A stretch of DNA of 26,503 nucleotides, taken from positions 1-26,503 of the IMG/VR virus record IMGVR_UViG_3300021483_000025. One strand, 5' to 3'. A program made the translations under genes and the position numbers. The number at the start of each line of letters is the position of its first letter. Within the stretch, counting starts at the first letter, position 1. The stretch comes from a virus. Shown in pieces: positions 13,454 to 20,711 of the stretch. The notes under the pieces are model-generated. The model was not told the DNA's origin and made no database searches. It worked only from the letters and a program-made list of their open reading frames with translations.

Positions 13454-13949
13454 TGTTTTTGTCCTTTTGATTGGAAGTTATATATCCAATCTCTCTTAGA
13501 AATATTAACAACTTAGCCCGAGCATTTGCTTCGTTATAGGTTGGCGTGTATTCTCTTTTAATAAAATTTTCTAATGCCACAGCTATAGGGCGAGAAAGTT
13601 CTGGGTAATCCTCACTATTAAATACACATTTAAATTCTCTAATTCGGCTAATCCAATATCTTCCTTTTTTATCTCTCCAGCTTATCCAATATGGAAGTAA
13701 CCATTCACCTAATTCTGAGTTAGTAGGGGCTTTAATATAATCTTGTAAATGATGATACTCAAATATAGAAAATTCTTCATATTGTTTTGGTTTGTAAAAA
13801 TACATTTTATCCATAGTGAAAAATAAATCATAAAATTCACTATCTTTTCTCAAGCACCAAAACCAGCCTGGCTCTTTTTGAGGAAACCCTAACTCTTTTA
13901 ATCTTTTACAAAGTTCTACTGAAGGAACTTCTTTTTTAGCCCAGTTCAT
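13446..13949 (-). CDS. Conserved-type phage hypothetical protein
   Basis: This 167-residue protein opens VPSVELCKRLKELGFPQKEP, has APTNSELGEWLLPYW in the middle and NEANARAKLLIFLREIGYI near the end. I recognise this three-part pattern (S.EL...L.elGfpq / aPt..ELgewL / NArAk.LiyL) from many small phage proteins of unknown function. The ribosome site is GGGAGGATAAATA before ATG 13949. The product at 14223 has a related WLPTQSQLQEI segment, so the two may be distant relatives. Confidence 0.68.
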   Translation of the reverse strand: MNWAKKEVPSVELCKRLKELGFPQKEPGWFWCLRKDSEFYDLFFTMDKMYFYKPKQYEEFSIFEYHHLQDYIKAPTNSELGEWLLPYWISWRDKKGRYWISRIREFKCVFNSEDYPELSRPIAVALENFIKREYTPTYNEANARAKLLIFLREIGYITSNQKDKNNA

Positions 13950-13952
13950 TAT

Positions 13953-14210
13953 TTATCCTCCCTCAATTCTTCTTAATATTTCTTCTCTGCACTCATTCCA
14001 ACCATCTTTATATGCACAAATAACTCTAAATTGGAAGTCAGGATTTTTCACATCATCATTATCGTAATGTTGCATATCAGGCACTAATGAACGAGCATAG
14101 GACTTAAAAAGGTTAACAAGCTTATTTATTTTCTCCAATTCTTCCCAACTAGCACCACAACAATCCCCTGAGTTAGAAATTAGTTTTGCTATTTCTCGCT
14201 TAATTTTCAT
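13953..14210 (-). CDS. Hypothetical protein
   Basis: This 85-residue, mainly helical protein has a DCCGAS motif near residue 16 and a C-terminal helix DGWNECREEILRRIEGG. The last part resembles the GWNecR..i...l tail found in many short phage proteins. It has a strong ribosome site (AGGGAGGCAAAGAA). It lies 3 bases before the 13446-13949 gene. Confidence 0.65.
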   Translation of the reverse strand: MKIKREIAKLISNSGDCCGASWEELEKINKLVNLFKSYARSLVPDMQHYDNDDVKNPDFQFRVICAYKDGWNECREEILRRIEGG

Positions 14211-14222
14211 TTCTTTGCCTCC

Positions 14223-14726
14223 CTAAACATTTTTTACCCATTTTTCTTTTTTCTCATCCCATATTTTGTTGTATAATATTTCTTGGCAAAAAGAGAGCCA
14301 AAATTGTTCCATTATCCATTTTGAAGGAGAAGGTCTAAAACCTAATTTTTTAAAAGTATAGTCAAACCATTTATTGAATTTTTCTATGAGAATGTAAGGT
14401 TCTATTCCTATTATTTCCTGTAACTGGCTTTGGGTAGGAAGCCAAACCCACCACCACCATCCATTGATTGAGTTATAATAAGGCTTATAAATTCTCCAGC
14501 TAACTATTTTTAAATCAATTTTTTCGTGAATTGAATTGGGGTAGTAAACACAAACAGTATCTTTATTAACATCTTCAACTACTAATAAAGGGTCTAAATA
14601 ACTTTCTACTTGCTTTTTAAGGGTTTTATGTCTTAATTGAACCCAATCTCCTATTTTAGGTTTCCATAAACGTTGTATTTCTCCCGCCTCTTCACATTGT
14701 TTTATATATTTGGGTGTCCATTTCAT
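14223..14726 (-). CDS. Trp-rich phage hypothetical protein
   Basis: This protein of about 167 residues has many aromatic residues, including a WWWWVWLPTQSQLQEI segment in the middle. The ATG at 14726 is preferred because GAGGAG lies nine bases ahead of it; the ATG at 14735 sits almost on that site. The WLPTQ.qL.e region recalls phage proteins that carry a short conserved (W)LPtq.dL.em motif. The function is unknown. Confidence 0.62.
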   Translation of the reverse strand: MKWTPKYIKQCEEAGEIQRLWKPKIGDWVQLRHKTLKKQVESYLDPLLVVEDVNKDTVCVYYPNSIHEKIDLKIVSWRIYKPYYNSINGWWWWVWLPTQSQLQEIIGIEPYILIEKFNKWFDYTFKKLGFRPSPSKWIMEQFWLSFCQEILYNKIWDEKKEKWVKNV

Positions 14727-14740
14727 TGTTTTCATCTCCT

Positions 14741-15721
14741 CTAAACATCCTTTAAAATACCTGAAACAACAGGCTTAATATGTGTATCATACAATCCGTC
14801 TTTCTCTTCTTCCGTAGTTGTCCAGACTTTTCTAGGCTTAGGATATTGCACCCCCGGCTTATCCTCCCATCGCCTCTGAGCAAGGAAGGTGCTGGGATAT
14901 ACTATATATTCTAGTTCCATATTAGGCCATTCATACTTTATGTAATTCTCTAAGCCTTCCATTATTTGGTTAAATAAATTATCATCAGGATTTATTTTTA
15001 ACCACTCCGATAAAGCTCCTACTTTGTTTACTTTTCTAGGATACTTTAACCAAAACTTTTCAAATAGAATTCTTTGCTTTTTAATGTTTTCTGGTGATAA
15101 ATTATCTGGTGGTTTATAAGGTGGGGGTTGTTGTTTTTCTTTCCCACTGATGAATTCACTTCTCTTATTTGAATGTTTAGAGCTATATAGTTTATTATTT
15201 ATATCTTCTTTATCATTTTCTTTAAAAGAGTTATTTATATATTTATTTGCTTTCTCTTTATTGCTATCTTCTTTTTTGCTAGGTTCATTACTACATTCAT
15301 TATAAGCAGTGGATTCACTGCTAGTAAATGAATCTTCAGAGCTATATGAGTCTATATCTCTTTTACTAATATCGGCCAATGAACCCGTCGGCGAGTTTTC
15401 AACCGACGGCTCTTCAACCGATGGTTCTTTGGGCAATGGATTTTCATATAAAAAATAATCATAACCTTTCCATTTGCCTTTAATGTCTTTTGCCTGTTTC
15501 CTAACTAACAATTTTGCTTTTTCTAATTCCCAAATAGCATGTTGAATGGATGCCTTGCCTTCTTTGAGTTGTTTTGTCATTCTTTCAATTGAGAAACTCC
15601 ATCCATCAGGTTTAGACTGGATATAAACCCATAACCCCTTTGCTTTTAAAGATAATGTAGGGTCATTAAGGATATGGTTAGGTATTTGCCCGTATCTGTT
15701 TTTCACATAAAGTCTATTCAT
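14741..15721 (-). CDS. Replication initiator/helicase-loader-like protein (winged helix + C-terminal replisome domain)
   Basis: The N-terminal 95 residues form a phage-type winged helix (GQIPNHILNDPTLSLKAKGLW, then WSFSIERMTKQLKEGKASIQ), as in HTH_36/replisome-organiser proteins. Residues about 95-210 are a Ser/Asn/Lys-rich disordered linker. The C-terminal part (FEKFWLKYPRKVNKVGALSE, YIVYPSTFLAQRRWED) is typical of phage O/DnaD-like replication proteins. It probably recognises the origin and recruits a helicase. The ribosome site TAGGAGGCTAGA overlaps the stop of the HNH remnant. Confidence 0.78.
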   Translation of the reverse strand: MNRLYVKNRYGQIPNHILNDPTLSLKAKGLWVYIQSKPDGWSFSIERMTKQLKEGKASIQHAIWELEKAKLLVRKQAKDIKGKWKGYDYFLYENPLPKEPSVEEPSVENSPTGSLADISKRDIDSYSSEDSFTSSESTAYNECSNEPSKKEDSNKEKANKYINNSFKENDKEDINNKLYSSKHSNKRSEFISGKEKQQPPPYKPPDNLSPENIKKQRILFEKFWLKYPRKVNKVGALSEWLKINPDDNLFNQIMEGLENYIKYEWPNMELEYIVYPSTFLAQRRWEDKPGVQYPKPRKVWTTTEEEKDGLYDTHIKPVVSGILKDV

Positions 15722-15730
15722 TCTAGCCTC

Positions 15731-15844
15731 CTACAAAATTTTATCATGAAATTTTTTATGGCAATTATCACATAGCACTATCAAATCTTTTTTCCATGTT
15801 AAATATTCTCTCCCTCTATTTTCATTATAATTAGGCGGGGTAGT
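15731..15844 (-). pseudogene. Truncated HNH endonuclease remnant
   Basis: One frame encodes a clear HNH C-terminal half: PPNYNENRGREYL, then KKDLIVLCDNCHKKFHDK. It matches the (H)..Y.n.G.E...DL..LC..CH...H end of HNH homing or phage endonucleases. The N-terminal Cys pair and the first His are missing; the frame runs into a stop at 15845-15847 with no start codon. The 15850-16044 gene stop directly abuts it. This is probably a deletion scar of an HNH gene beside the replication initiator. Confidence 0.7.
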
Positions 15845-15849
15845 TTACT

Positions 15850-16044
15850 TTATTCCTTTTTTAGCAACATTACTATCCTTTTATATACCTTTTCTTGTGG
15901 GGGGAATAGAGGACATAGTGGTTGTTCATACATAGTGTTTGGGATAAAATTCAAACAAATGTAACGACCATTTATATTTTCTACTATTGATTTTGTCCAA
16001 GAAGGAATATCGTATTCTTGGCCGTCAATTTTAATTCTTTTCAT
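15850..16044 (-). CDS. Hypothetical small protein
   Basis: This 64-residue protein reads MKRIKIDGQEYDIPSWTKSI then hydrophobic and Pro-rich stretches (QPLCPLFPPQEK). The ATG at 16044 has an excellent ribosome site (GGAGGTAAAA); an in-frame extension to 16086 is not credible. It is the first gene after the structured RNA at 16067-16166 and may be controlled by it. No family is recognised. Confidence 0.62.
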   Translation of the reverse strand: MKRIKIDGQEYDIPSWTKSIVENINGRYICLNFIPNTMYEQPLCPLFPPQEKVYKRIVMLLKKE

Positions 16045-16066
16045 TTTTACCTCCTCCCAAAACAAA

Positions 16067-16166
16067 AACCCACACAGACAAGGCAAGACTTTTTGACATG
16101 AGCGGAGGCCAAAAGATAGCCTTGCCTGCCTGTGCGGGTTTTATTTCTAAGATACCCTCCGCTCAT
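16067..16166 (-). ncRNA. Structured RNA with interleaved stems and a terminator-like end
   Basis: On the leftward RNA, stem A is a perfect 11 bp (16156-16166 with 16098-16108). Stem B is about 20 bp with GU pairs and one bulge (16121-16140 with 16067-16087). The arms alternate A5-B5-A3-B3, so they form either a pseudoknot or two exclusive folds. Stem B is followed by TTTTTGTTTT, as in an intrinsic terminator. A promoter ends just before stem A. This could be a free small RNA or a leader attenuator for the gene at 15850-16044. It resembles no RNA family I can name. Confidence 0.6.
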
Positions 16167-16175
16167 CCTGGTTCT

Positions 16176-16204
16176 TTTTTACCAAATTATTTCAAACTTG
16201 TCAA
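16176..16204 (-). promoter_or_regulatory. Promoter ahead of the structured RNA
   Basis: TTGACA (16199-16204) and TAAAAA (16176-16181) are 17 bases apart on the leftward strand. The -35 is consensus; the -10 matches four of six positions. The predicted start (about 16169) lies right at the 5' edge of stem A of the structured RNA. Confidence 0.6.
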
Positions 16205-16216
16205 TATCAAAGAATT

Positions 16217-16280
16217 GCCCACACAAGCAAACAGGCAAGAAAGGGAGGAGGAAAGGTGGAACCTGTTTGCCTGTGCAGGC
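16217..16280 (-). repeat. 19-bp hairpin just after the recT stop
   Basis: On the leftward RNA, 16262-16280 pairs with 16217-16235 in 19 continuous pairs, including 3 GU. The 26-base loop is almost all pyrimidine (CCTTTCCTCCTCCC). It begins 6 bases after the recT stop and is not followed by a U tract. Its arms share GCACAGGC and TGTGTGGG with stem B of the adjacent structured RNA, so the two hairpins look related. Confidence 0.6.
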
Positions 16281-16286
16281 TGTTAT

Positions 16287-17531
16287 TTAAAATAACTCCT
16301 CTAATTCTTTTGCTTTAGCATCAATGGCAAAATAAATTTCTGTTGCTATTTCTTCACTAGGAATATCATGGATACTTTTGTATCCTTTTTCCTTCAAAAC
16401 TTCATTTACCAATTCAGGGTCATAGTTTGACAATTGCTCTTCCAATTCTATTAACCACTGTGCAGGAGGTTGAGCTTTCTTTTCTGGTTTAGCTTTTTTA
16501 GGTTTTGGAGGAGAAGTAGCAGGCTTATTCTTAGCTTCCCATTGCTTAAACTTTTCTATAAAACTATCCATTTTCTTGAAGGCTTTTTCTTTCACATAAT
16601 CCACTGAGCAATTAACACTTTTAGCTACCGTTTCAATATATTCTTCCACTCTTTTTTTATCCAAATCCATTTCAGTGATTATATCATCAAAACTTAATTC
16701 TCTTTCAGGTGCAGGAGTTTGGTCTTTAATTTGTTTAGGTTTTTCTTCCTTTTTTTCTTTAGCTTCTACATCAATTACTTTAATTACTTTGCCTTGAAAA
16801 ACCTTTTCTTCTGTTTCAGGTTCTTCTTCAACACTAGGCAACCCAAAATCTTCTTCCTCTTCAGAAATAGCTAATTCTAATTCAGGCGTCTTTGGTTTCA
16901 TCTTCAGCATTTTTAAAATAGCACTTTTTCTCATCATAGCTTCAGGCCATAGATGCCAAGGGCTGTCTTTAGTCCCAAACTTTTCAGCCTTTTGATAAGC
17001 TAGAGACATCTTTTTGCGTTTCTCAATTTCTTCCATTCTAATAATATCAAAGCTTTCTCTATCATCTTTTCTCCATACAGCATAAGCTAAGTAAGGTTTC
17101 CCTGGATTTTTGGGTGCTGGTTTATGATGCACATAAGCATTAGTGCCCAGTTGATAATCAAATTTATCATTTTCATAGACCACATGAGCCTCCACTTCAG
17201 CTCCTGTCACTCTGTAAATTAGCTCAATAAGCCCTTGATAGCCTTTTTGAGCATTACACTCCAAAGGACGCCCAGGCTTTTTTTTATTATGCCTTGGTAT
17301 TAGATAGACATTGTCTCCCCCAGGCAATAATCCCCATTCCGCACACTTTAACAGTGCACCAACTATACTTTCAGGAGTGCATTGATGTAACTTAGGATTT
17401 TTTAAAACGGCATTCCAGAAGGCAGCTAACAAAACATTTTTTTTCATTCCTTTAGGTAGCACTTTTAATTTCTCTTCTGTTTCAGGAGAAACTAATTTTG
17501 CCTTGATAACTTCTAATTGATTTTTTTTCAT
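16287..17531 (-). CDS. recT: RecT-family single-strand annealing protein
   Basis: Residues 1-230 match RecT: LPKGMKKNVLLAAFWNAVLK, ESIVGALLKCAEWGLLPGG, NAQKGYQGLIELIYR and, later, PWHLWPEAMMRKSAI. The C-terminal 180 residues are low-complexity, acidic then Lys/Pro-rich, longer than in typical RecT (about 270 residues), and may contact SSB or the exonuclease partner. RecT anneals complementary strands after resection. The RecB/Cas4-like exonuclease at 18792-19307 is the expected partner. The ribosome site is AGGAGGATAAGCA before ATG 17531. Confidence 0.88.
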   Translation of the reverse strand: MKKNQLEVIKAKLVSPETEEKLKVLPKGMKKNVLLAAFWNAVLKNPKLHQCTPESIVGALLKCAEWGLLPGGDNVYLIPRHNKKKPGRPLECNAQKGYQGLIELIYRVTGAEVEAHVVYENDKFDYQLGTNAYVHHKPAPKNPGKPYLAYAVWRKDDRESFDIIRMEEIEKRKKMSLAYQKAEKFGTKDSPWHLWPEAMMRKSAILKMLKMKPKTPELELAISEEEEDFGLPSVEEEPETEEKVFQGKVIKVIDVEAKEKKEEKPKQIKDQTPAPERELSFDDIITEMDLDKKRVEEYIETVAKSVNCSVDYVKEKAFKKMDSFIEKFKQWEAKNKPATSPPKPKKAKPEKKAQPPAQWLIELEEQLSNYDPELVNEVLKEKGYKSIHDIPSEEIATEIYFAIDAKAKELEELF

Positions 17532-17534
17532 TGC

Positions 17535-17732
17535 TTATCCTCCTAATAAATTTATTACTTTAAAAGTTAAATCTATTGCCACAACAATACAAGAAAAAAG
17601 AAGAGTTGAAGCTAGCACCATAAAAAGAAAGAAGGCAGGTGGACTTAATTTTTCAAATTTTGCTTTTATTGCAAGTCCCATATTATTAAACAAGATAAAA
17701 AATATAACCACAAAATAACAAAATGTTTTCAT
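17535..17732 (-). CDS. Small two-helix membrane protein
   Basis: This 65-residue protein has two hydrophobic segments (about 5-22, FVVIFFILFNNMGLAI, and about 33-58, FFLFMVLASTLLFSCIVVAI) joined by a short charged loop. The size and topology would allow a holin, but the gene sits between recT and its accessory gene, far from the endolysin. The role is therefore unknown. Confidence 0.6.
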   Translation of the reverse strand: MKTFCYFVVIFFILFNNMGLAIKAKFEKLSPPAFFLFMVLASTLLFSCIVVAIDLTFKVINLLGG

Positions 17733-17733
17733 C

Positions 17734-18411
17734 TTAAATCCTCCTTGTAGCGATTTCTACTTCTTGATATATTTCAAGCCCTGCTATTTCTCTAACTCCT
17801 GCCCTAATAGCCGCATTAACTTTTTTATCATCCACCTTTTCAATTTTAAATTCAGGTGGCACTTCTTTAATATTTATCACTCTAAAAGTCCATCGTTTTC
17901 TTTCATATACCGTTCCATCTTCCGTGGTTACTTTTAATTTTTCCTTAGGCATAGCAATCTCAGGCAATTTTACTGGCTCAATTCCTTTTTCTTTAGCTTC
18001 TTTATCCAGTTGCTCTTGTAGCCGTTTCCTTTCTTCTTCTGCTTTCTTTTCCATCTGTCTGCGTTCCATTTCAAGGCGAGTTTTATAGTCTTTCAATTTC
18101 AACTTTACTATTTTTTTTGAATTGGTAAGAGGTTTGACAACCTCATTTGCTCTGGCCTTTACTTTTTTAATAAATGTTTTAGGGATGGCTATTCTTTTTT
18201 CACATTCCTCGTTAATTCTTTTCTCATACTTTGCTATTGTAGCCAGTAACTCAGCGGCCTTTTGGCAATTTTCTTCATTTGTTATTTCTAGCGTTTTTAC
18301 TTTTTCCTCTAGCTGAGTAAATCTTTTCTTCCATACCAAAAAAGCATTCTTTGCCTCTATTAAAGCTAGATTGGCTTTAAACTCTGTAAATACTCCATTA
18401 CTTTTTTGCAT
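17734..18411 (-). CDS. Coiled-coil phage recombination-accessory protein
   Basis: This protein of about 225 residues has a long charged coiled coil (residues about 20-150, including RQMEKKAEEERKRLQEQLDK). The C-terminal domain has KRWTFRVINIKEVPPEF and NAAIRAGVREIAGLEIYQE. This W.(W/F).v.d...VP.e.........i...vr.G.reI.Gv.iy pattern is familiar from phage genes next to recT or nuclease genes. ATG 18411 gives a 14-base overlap with the YopX gene; ATG 18450 is an alternative start. The function is unknown but probably linked to recombination. Confidence 0.7.
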   Translation of the reverse strand: MQKSNGVFTEFKANLALIEAKNAFLVWKKRFTQLEEKVKTLEITNEENCQKAAELLATIAKYEKRINEECEKRIAIPKTFIKKVKARANEVVKPLTNSKKIVKLKLKDYKTRLEMERRQMEKKAEEERKRLQEQLDKEAKEKGIEPVKLPEIAMPKEKLKVTTEDGTVYERKRWTFRVINIKEVPPEFKIEKVDDKKVNAAIRAGVREIAGLEIYQEVEIATRRI

Positions 18412-18769
18412 CTTTGCTTCCCCATAATAAATTTGGATTTTCCCATACATTCCCTATTACTTCTACTTCTTTTGCTCTGAAAGTCCAAGGATTATAACAA
18501 GCTTCATCAGGATTGTAGGTTTTTAGACAAAACACTCCATGGTCAAAGGCAATATATCCTGTGATGTATTCCACTTGATTATAGAATTTTACAATGTCCT
18601 TTTCATAGATTTCTTTACCGTTTTTGTCGGTTAATCCAGTAAATAACATCAGAATAACATCTTTATAAAAGCAACCTTCTATACTTATTTCTTGATGCTT
18701 TAACCAAATAGCATCAGGGTATAACATTCTTCTATTTTTCTTATCCCAAGCCCTAACTTTAATTTTCAT
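18398..18769 (-). CDS. YopX-family protein
   Basis: This 123-residue protein shows the YopX pattern: MKIKVRAWDKKNRRM at the N-terminus, LFTGLTDKNGKEIYEKDIVKF in the middle and EVEVIGNVWENPNLL at the end. YopX proteins are common in phages and prophages of low-GC bacteria; the biochemical role is unknown. The ribosome site is AAAGGAGACGGCAAAG before ATG. Confidence 0.9.
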   Translation of the reverse strand: MKIKVRAWDKKNRRMLYPDAIWLKHQEISIEGCFYKDVILMLFTGLTDKNGKEIYEKDIVKFYNQVEYITGYIAFDHGVFCLKTYNPDEACYNPWTFRAKEVEVIGNVWENPNLLWGSKDAKK

Positions 18770-18791
18770 CTTTGCCGTCTCCTTTCTAAAT

Positions 18792-19307
18792 TTATCTTTT
18801 TAAATATCTCCACCCATTCAAAAATCCTAAAAAAGCCTGAAAAGCTTTAGGAATTTCCTCATCACACACCACATCAACGATAGCAGGTTCCCCGTCTTTT
18901 CTAAGTCGCACTGCTGCTACTTTATTAGGCTTCAATTCGTTAGGTAAGGCATAATAGTAAGCACTTAACTGCATAAACCATGCTTTATTAGCTGTTTCGG
19001 ATGTCTTCAAATCCCATAACCACTTTTCACCCTTCCACTCAACCACCATATCTGGATGACCTATGTATCCAAACTGCTTATGTTTCACTTCAAACTCAGC
19101 CTTGATTAGCTTTACAGGTAACAAGCTTCTAAAGGATTGTATATATCCTTCCAATTCTCCATATTCAGGCACAAATAAATCTTGCAATTCAGCCACACAA
19201 TACTTATGAATTAGTTTACCTCTTTCACAGGCCAGTTCTAATGTATTGCTTGAGACAGGAAATTCTAGGAAAGGTGATATTACTTCAGTAACTCGTGGGT
19301 AATACAT
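18792..19307 (-). CDS. PD-(D/E)XK exonuclease, RecB/Cas4-like
   Basis: This 171-residue nuclease has the RecB-family order: RGKLIHKY (H34), FGYIGHPDMVVEW (D86), KWLWDLKTSE (D99, K101) and WFMQLSAYYYAL (Q113, Y117). It would resect double-strand ends to give single strands for RecT, as Exo/Bet-type pairs do. It lacks the Cys cluster of Cas4. The ribosome site is AAGGGAG before ATG 19307. Confidence 0.85.
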   Translation of the reverse strand: MYYPRVTEVISPFLEFPVSSNTLELACERGKLIHKYCVAELQDLFVPEYGELEGYIQSFRSLLPVKLIKAEFEVKHKQFGYIGHPDMVVEWKGEKWLWDLKTSETANKAWFMQLSAYYYALPNELKPNKVAAVRLRKDGEPAIVDVVCDEEIPKAFQAFLGFLNGWRYLKR

Positions 19308-19318
19308 GGTTTACTCCC

Positions 19319-19546
19319 TTATTCTACAAATGAATGATTACAAATAATACACCCACTTACAGGCTTATTAGACATAATGAAAGCTCCACAGTTAGGACAA
19401 CTATCCCATTCAAACAGGTTATATTTTTGTTGCACCTTTTCCAAATGCCCTTGCTCCCACAGCTCCACTACTTCAGAAGCCTCTTTTTCAGTAAAGCCTC
19501 TGAAATGATAGTCCATCCGCCGTGCTACAATTCGTTTTTCATTCAT
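19319..19546 (-). CDS. Small protein with C-terminal zinc ribbon
   Basis: This 75-residue protein starts at ATG 19546 (AAGGGGG ahead of it). The N-terminal half is helical (FTEKEASEVVELWEQGHLEK). The C-terminus has CPNCGAF and GCIICN, a short zinc ribbon. It is placed before the exonuclease gene in the same transcript. The specific role is unknown. Confidence 0.65.
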   Translation of the reverse strand: MNEKRIVARRMDYHFRGFTEKEASEVVELWEQGHLEKVQQKYNLFEWDSCPNCGAFIMSNKPVSGCIICNHSFVE

Positions 19547-19556
19547 TTTGGCCCCC

Positions 19557-19793
19557 TTAAATATAAACATTCAAAGCAATGCTTTTTTTAAATCTTTTAT
19601 ATTTAAAACTTTTGCACCATATATTTCCTTTATCTATCCACCCTAAGAATTCTCCATTATGAGCAGAACAAAGATAGATATTAATTTTATCATAGGACAG
19701 CGGAACAATTATAGGTTTTTTCCAACACAAATCTGGATAATAATAACAAAATACGCCTTCTTCACTGATTTTAATATTTTTTAATTCGTCCAT
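19557..19793 (-). CDS. Hypothetical Cys/Trp-containing protein
   Basis: This 78-residue protein has four Cys (FCYYY, LCWKK, LCSAH, WCKSF) that could form a zinc site, and a basic C-terminus. The leader (GGGAGGAGAAA before ATG) is nearly identical to that of the next upstream gene at 19810-20037. No family is recognised. Confidence 0.6.
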   Translation of the reverse strand: MDELKNIKISEEGVFCYYYPDLCWKKPIIVPLSYDKINIYLCSAHNGEFLGWIDKGNIWCKSFKYKRFKKSIALNVYI

Positions 19794-19809
19794 TTTCTCC
19801 TCCCTTTTT

Positions 19810-20037
19810 TTATTTATTCAATTCTCTGATGCTTTTTTTAATATCAGCTAATTGTTTTAAACGAAATGCTTGTTTATCAGTGAGGATTGCTATATATTTT
19901 GGTTTTTTAAAGGAAGTAAGCAAAAACATTTTAAGTGGTTCTCCTTCAAATTCCCAAGTATAATTTTGTCTTTTATCAATTTTTTTAGCTACTAATTCTA
20001 TAAGCAAATCTTCTAAGATAGAATCATCTATTGCCAT
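19810..20037 (-). CDS. Hypothetical small protein
   Basis: This 75-residue protein has an acidic N-terminal helix (DDSILEDLLIELVAKK), two strands, and a C-terminal helix (TDKQAFRLKQLADIKKSI). It is the first gene after the promoter at 20052-20080. The ribosome site is GGGAGGAGAAA. No function is proposed. Confidence 0.62.
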   Translation of the reverse strand: MAIDDSILEDLLIELVAKKIDKRQNYTWEFEGEPLKMFLLTSFKKPKYIAILTDKQAFRLKQLADIKKSIRELNK

Positions 20038-20051
20038 TTTCTCCTCCCTTT

Positions 20052-20080
20052 TTTATATCACAATTAAATTTTTTTGTCAA
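20052..20080 (-). promoter_or_regulatory. Sigma70-type promoter
   Basis: TTGACA (20075-20080) and TATAAA (20052-20057) stand 17 bases apart on the leftward strand, ahead of the 19810-20037 gene. It probably starts the transcript that runs into the exonuclease-RecT block. Confidence 0.78.
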
Positions 20081-20088
20081 GGTTCTTT

Positions 20089-20295
20089 TTATATTACTAT
20101 TGCTTTTATTCCTTGTTCAAACTCTTTTATTCCTCTTTCTATATCAGCTTGAGGGCTAACAGCAAAATGCACTCCATTGAAAATAAATTCAATATAAGCC
20201 ACCTCTAACTTCTTTGCTTTTTCTTTTGCTTCAATAAGAGCTTCTTCTAATGAAACTCCTACTGTAAAATCTACCTTTATGCTCATTTTACTCAT
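20089..20295 (-). CDS. Hypothetical small helical/beta protein
   Basis: This 68-residue protein has SLEEALIEAKEKAKKLEVAY followed by IEFIFNGVHFAVSP, a helix-strand-strand order. The leader TAGACTAAATTG...AAAGGAGGAAAAGCA before its ATG closely resembles that of the HTH gene at 21503-22009. No family is recognised. Confidence 0.62.
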   Translation of the reverse strand: MSKMSIKVDFTVGVSLEEALIEAKEKAKKLEVAYIEFIFNGVHFAVSPQADIERGIKEFEQGIKAIVI

Positions 20296-20315
20296 TGCTT
20301 TTCCTCCTTTGCAAG

Positions 20316-20327
20316 CAATTTAGTCTA
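20316..20327. repeat. 12-bp repeat CAATTTAGTCTA (copy 1 of 3)
   Basis: The same 12-mer occurs exactly at 22029-22040 and 24867-24878. Copies 1 and 2 both lie about 15 bases ahead of a ribosome site on the leftward strand, so they are part of a shared leader. The third is in the gene-free repeat region. Confidence 0.6.
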
Positions 20328-20448
20328 GTTTCTCCCATATTACCCATACATTTGTTTTAACTGTGTATAAGATGGTTATCCGCACATGAAAACATATAAC
20401 TGCAGAGGCAATCCAGAAGGCACTCAGCAAGATAATTAAGTCTTTCAT
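20320..20448 (-). CDS. Single-pass membrane microprotein (42 residues)
   Basis: The frame MKDLIILLSAFWIASAVICF continues with a short basic/aromatic tail. One membrane helix is predicted, at residues 4-20. Its ATG overlaps the TGA of the 58-residue gene before it (ATGA), which supports coupled translation, although its own ribosome site is weak (AAGAAG). The function is unknown. Confidence 0.55.
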   Translation of the reverse strand: MKDLIILLSAFWIASAVICFHVRITILYTVKTNVWVIWEKLD

Positions 20449-20621
20449 CCAATTAGCTTCTTTTCTAGCCTTCTGCACTGTTTATCTGAGACAATTTCAA
20501 ATTTTTTTCTAAATGCCTTATTCGCTATCATTCTTCTAAATCCTTTTATATGTGAACAATGCCCAACTCGGACAAATCCCATTTTAGGCAGTTTCTTTTT
20601 TTGATATTTTTCTTTATACAT
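20445..20621 (-). CDS. Small basic protein (58 residues)
   Basis: The product is strongly basic: MYKEKYQKKKLPKMGFVRVG, then a second basic cluster FRRMIANKAFRKKF. The ribosome site AAAGGAGGCCAATT precedes ATG 20621, and its stop overlaps the next start. It may bind nucleic acid; no family is recognised. Confidence 0.6.
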   Translation of the reverse strand: MYKEKYQKKKLPKMGFVRVGHCSHIKGFRRMIANKAFRKKFEIVSDKQCRRLEKKLIG

Positions 20622-20636
20622 AATTGGCCTCCTTTC

Positions 20637-20711
20637 TTAATCATTAACCCATTTTAAAATAATCCAACCAAGCAACCAAATTGCTATTAAAAAGCCAAAG
20701 AAATCAATCAT
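20637..20711 (-). CDS. 24-residue membrane microprotein
   Basis: The frame MIDFFGFLIAIWLLGWIILK plus four residues is almost entirely one hydrophobic helix. AAGGAGGAAGCAAAG stands before its ATG. A chance ORF would rarely combine a strong ribosome site with a clean transmembrane helix, so expression is plausible. The role is unknown. Confidence 0.5.
   Translation of the reverse strand: MIDFFGFLIAIWLLGWIILKWVND

Noticed and set aside
16067-16280. CRISPR array
   Set aside because: Only two related hairpins of unequal length, with no regular spacer/repeat pattern; better explained as structured RNAs.
16067-16280. MITE or small insertion sequence
   Set aside because: The outer arms pair only imperfectly with each other, no target-site duplication is visible, and promoter/terminator elements lie inside.
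17535-17732. Holin
   Set aside because: Two-helix topology fits, but it lies within the recombination block, 16 kb from the endolysin; kept as a membrane protein of unknown role.
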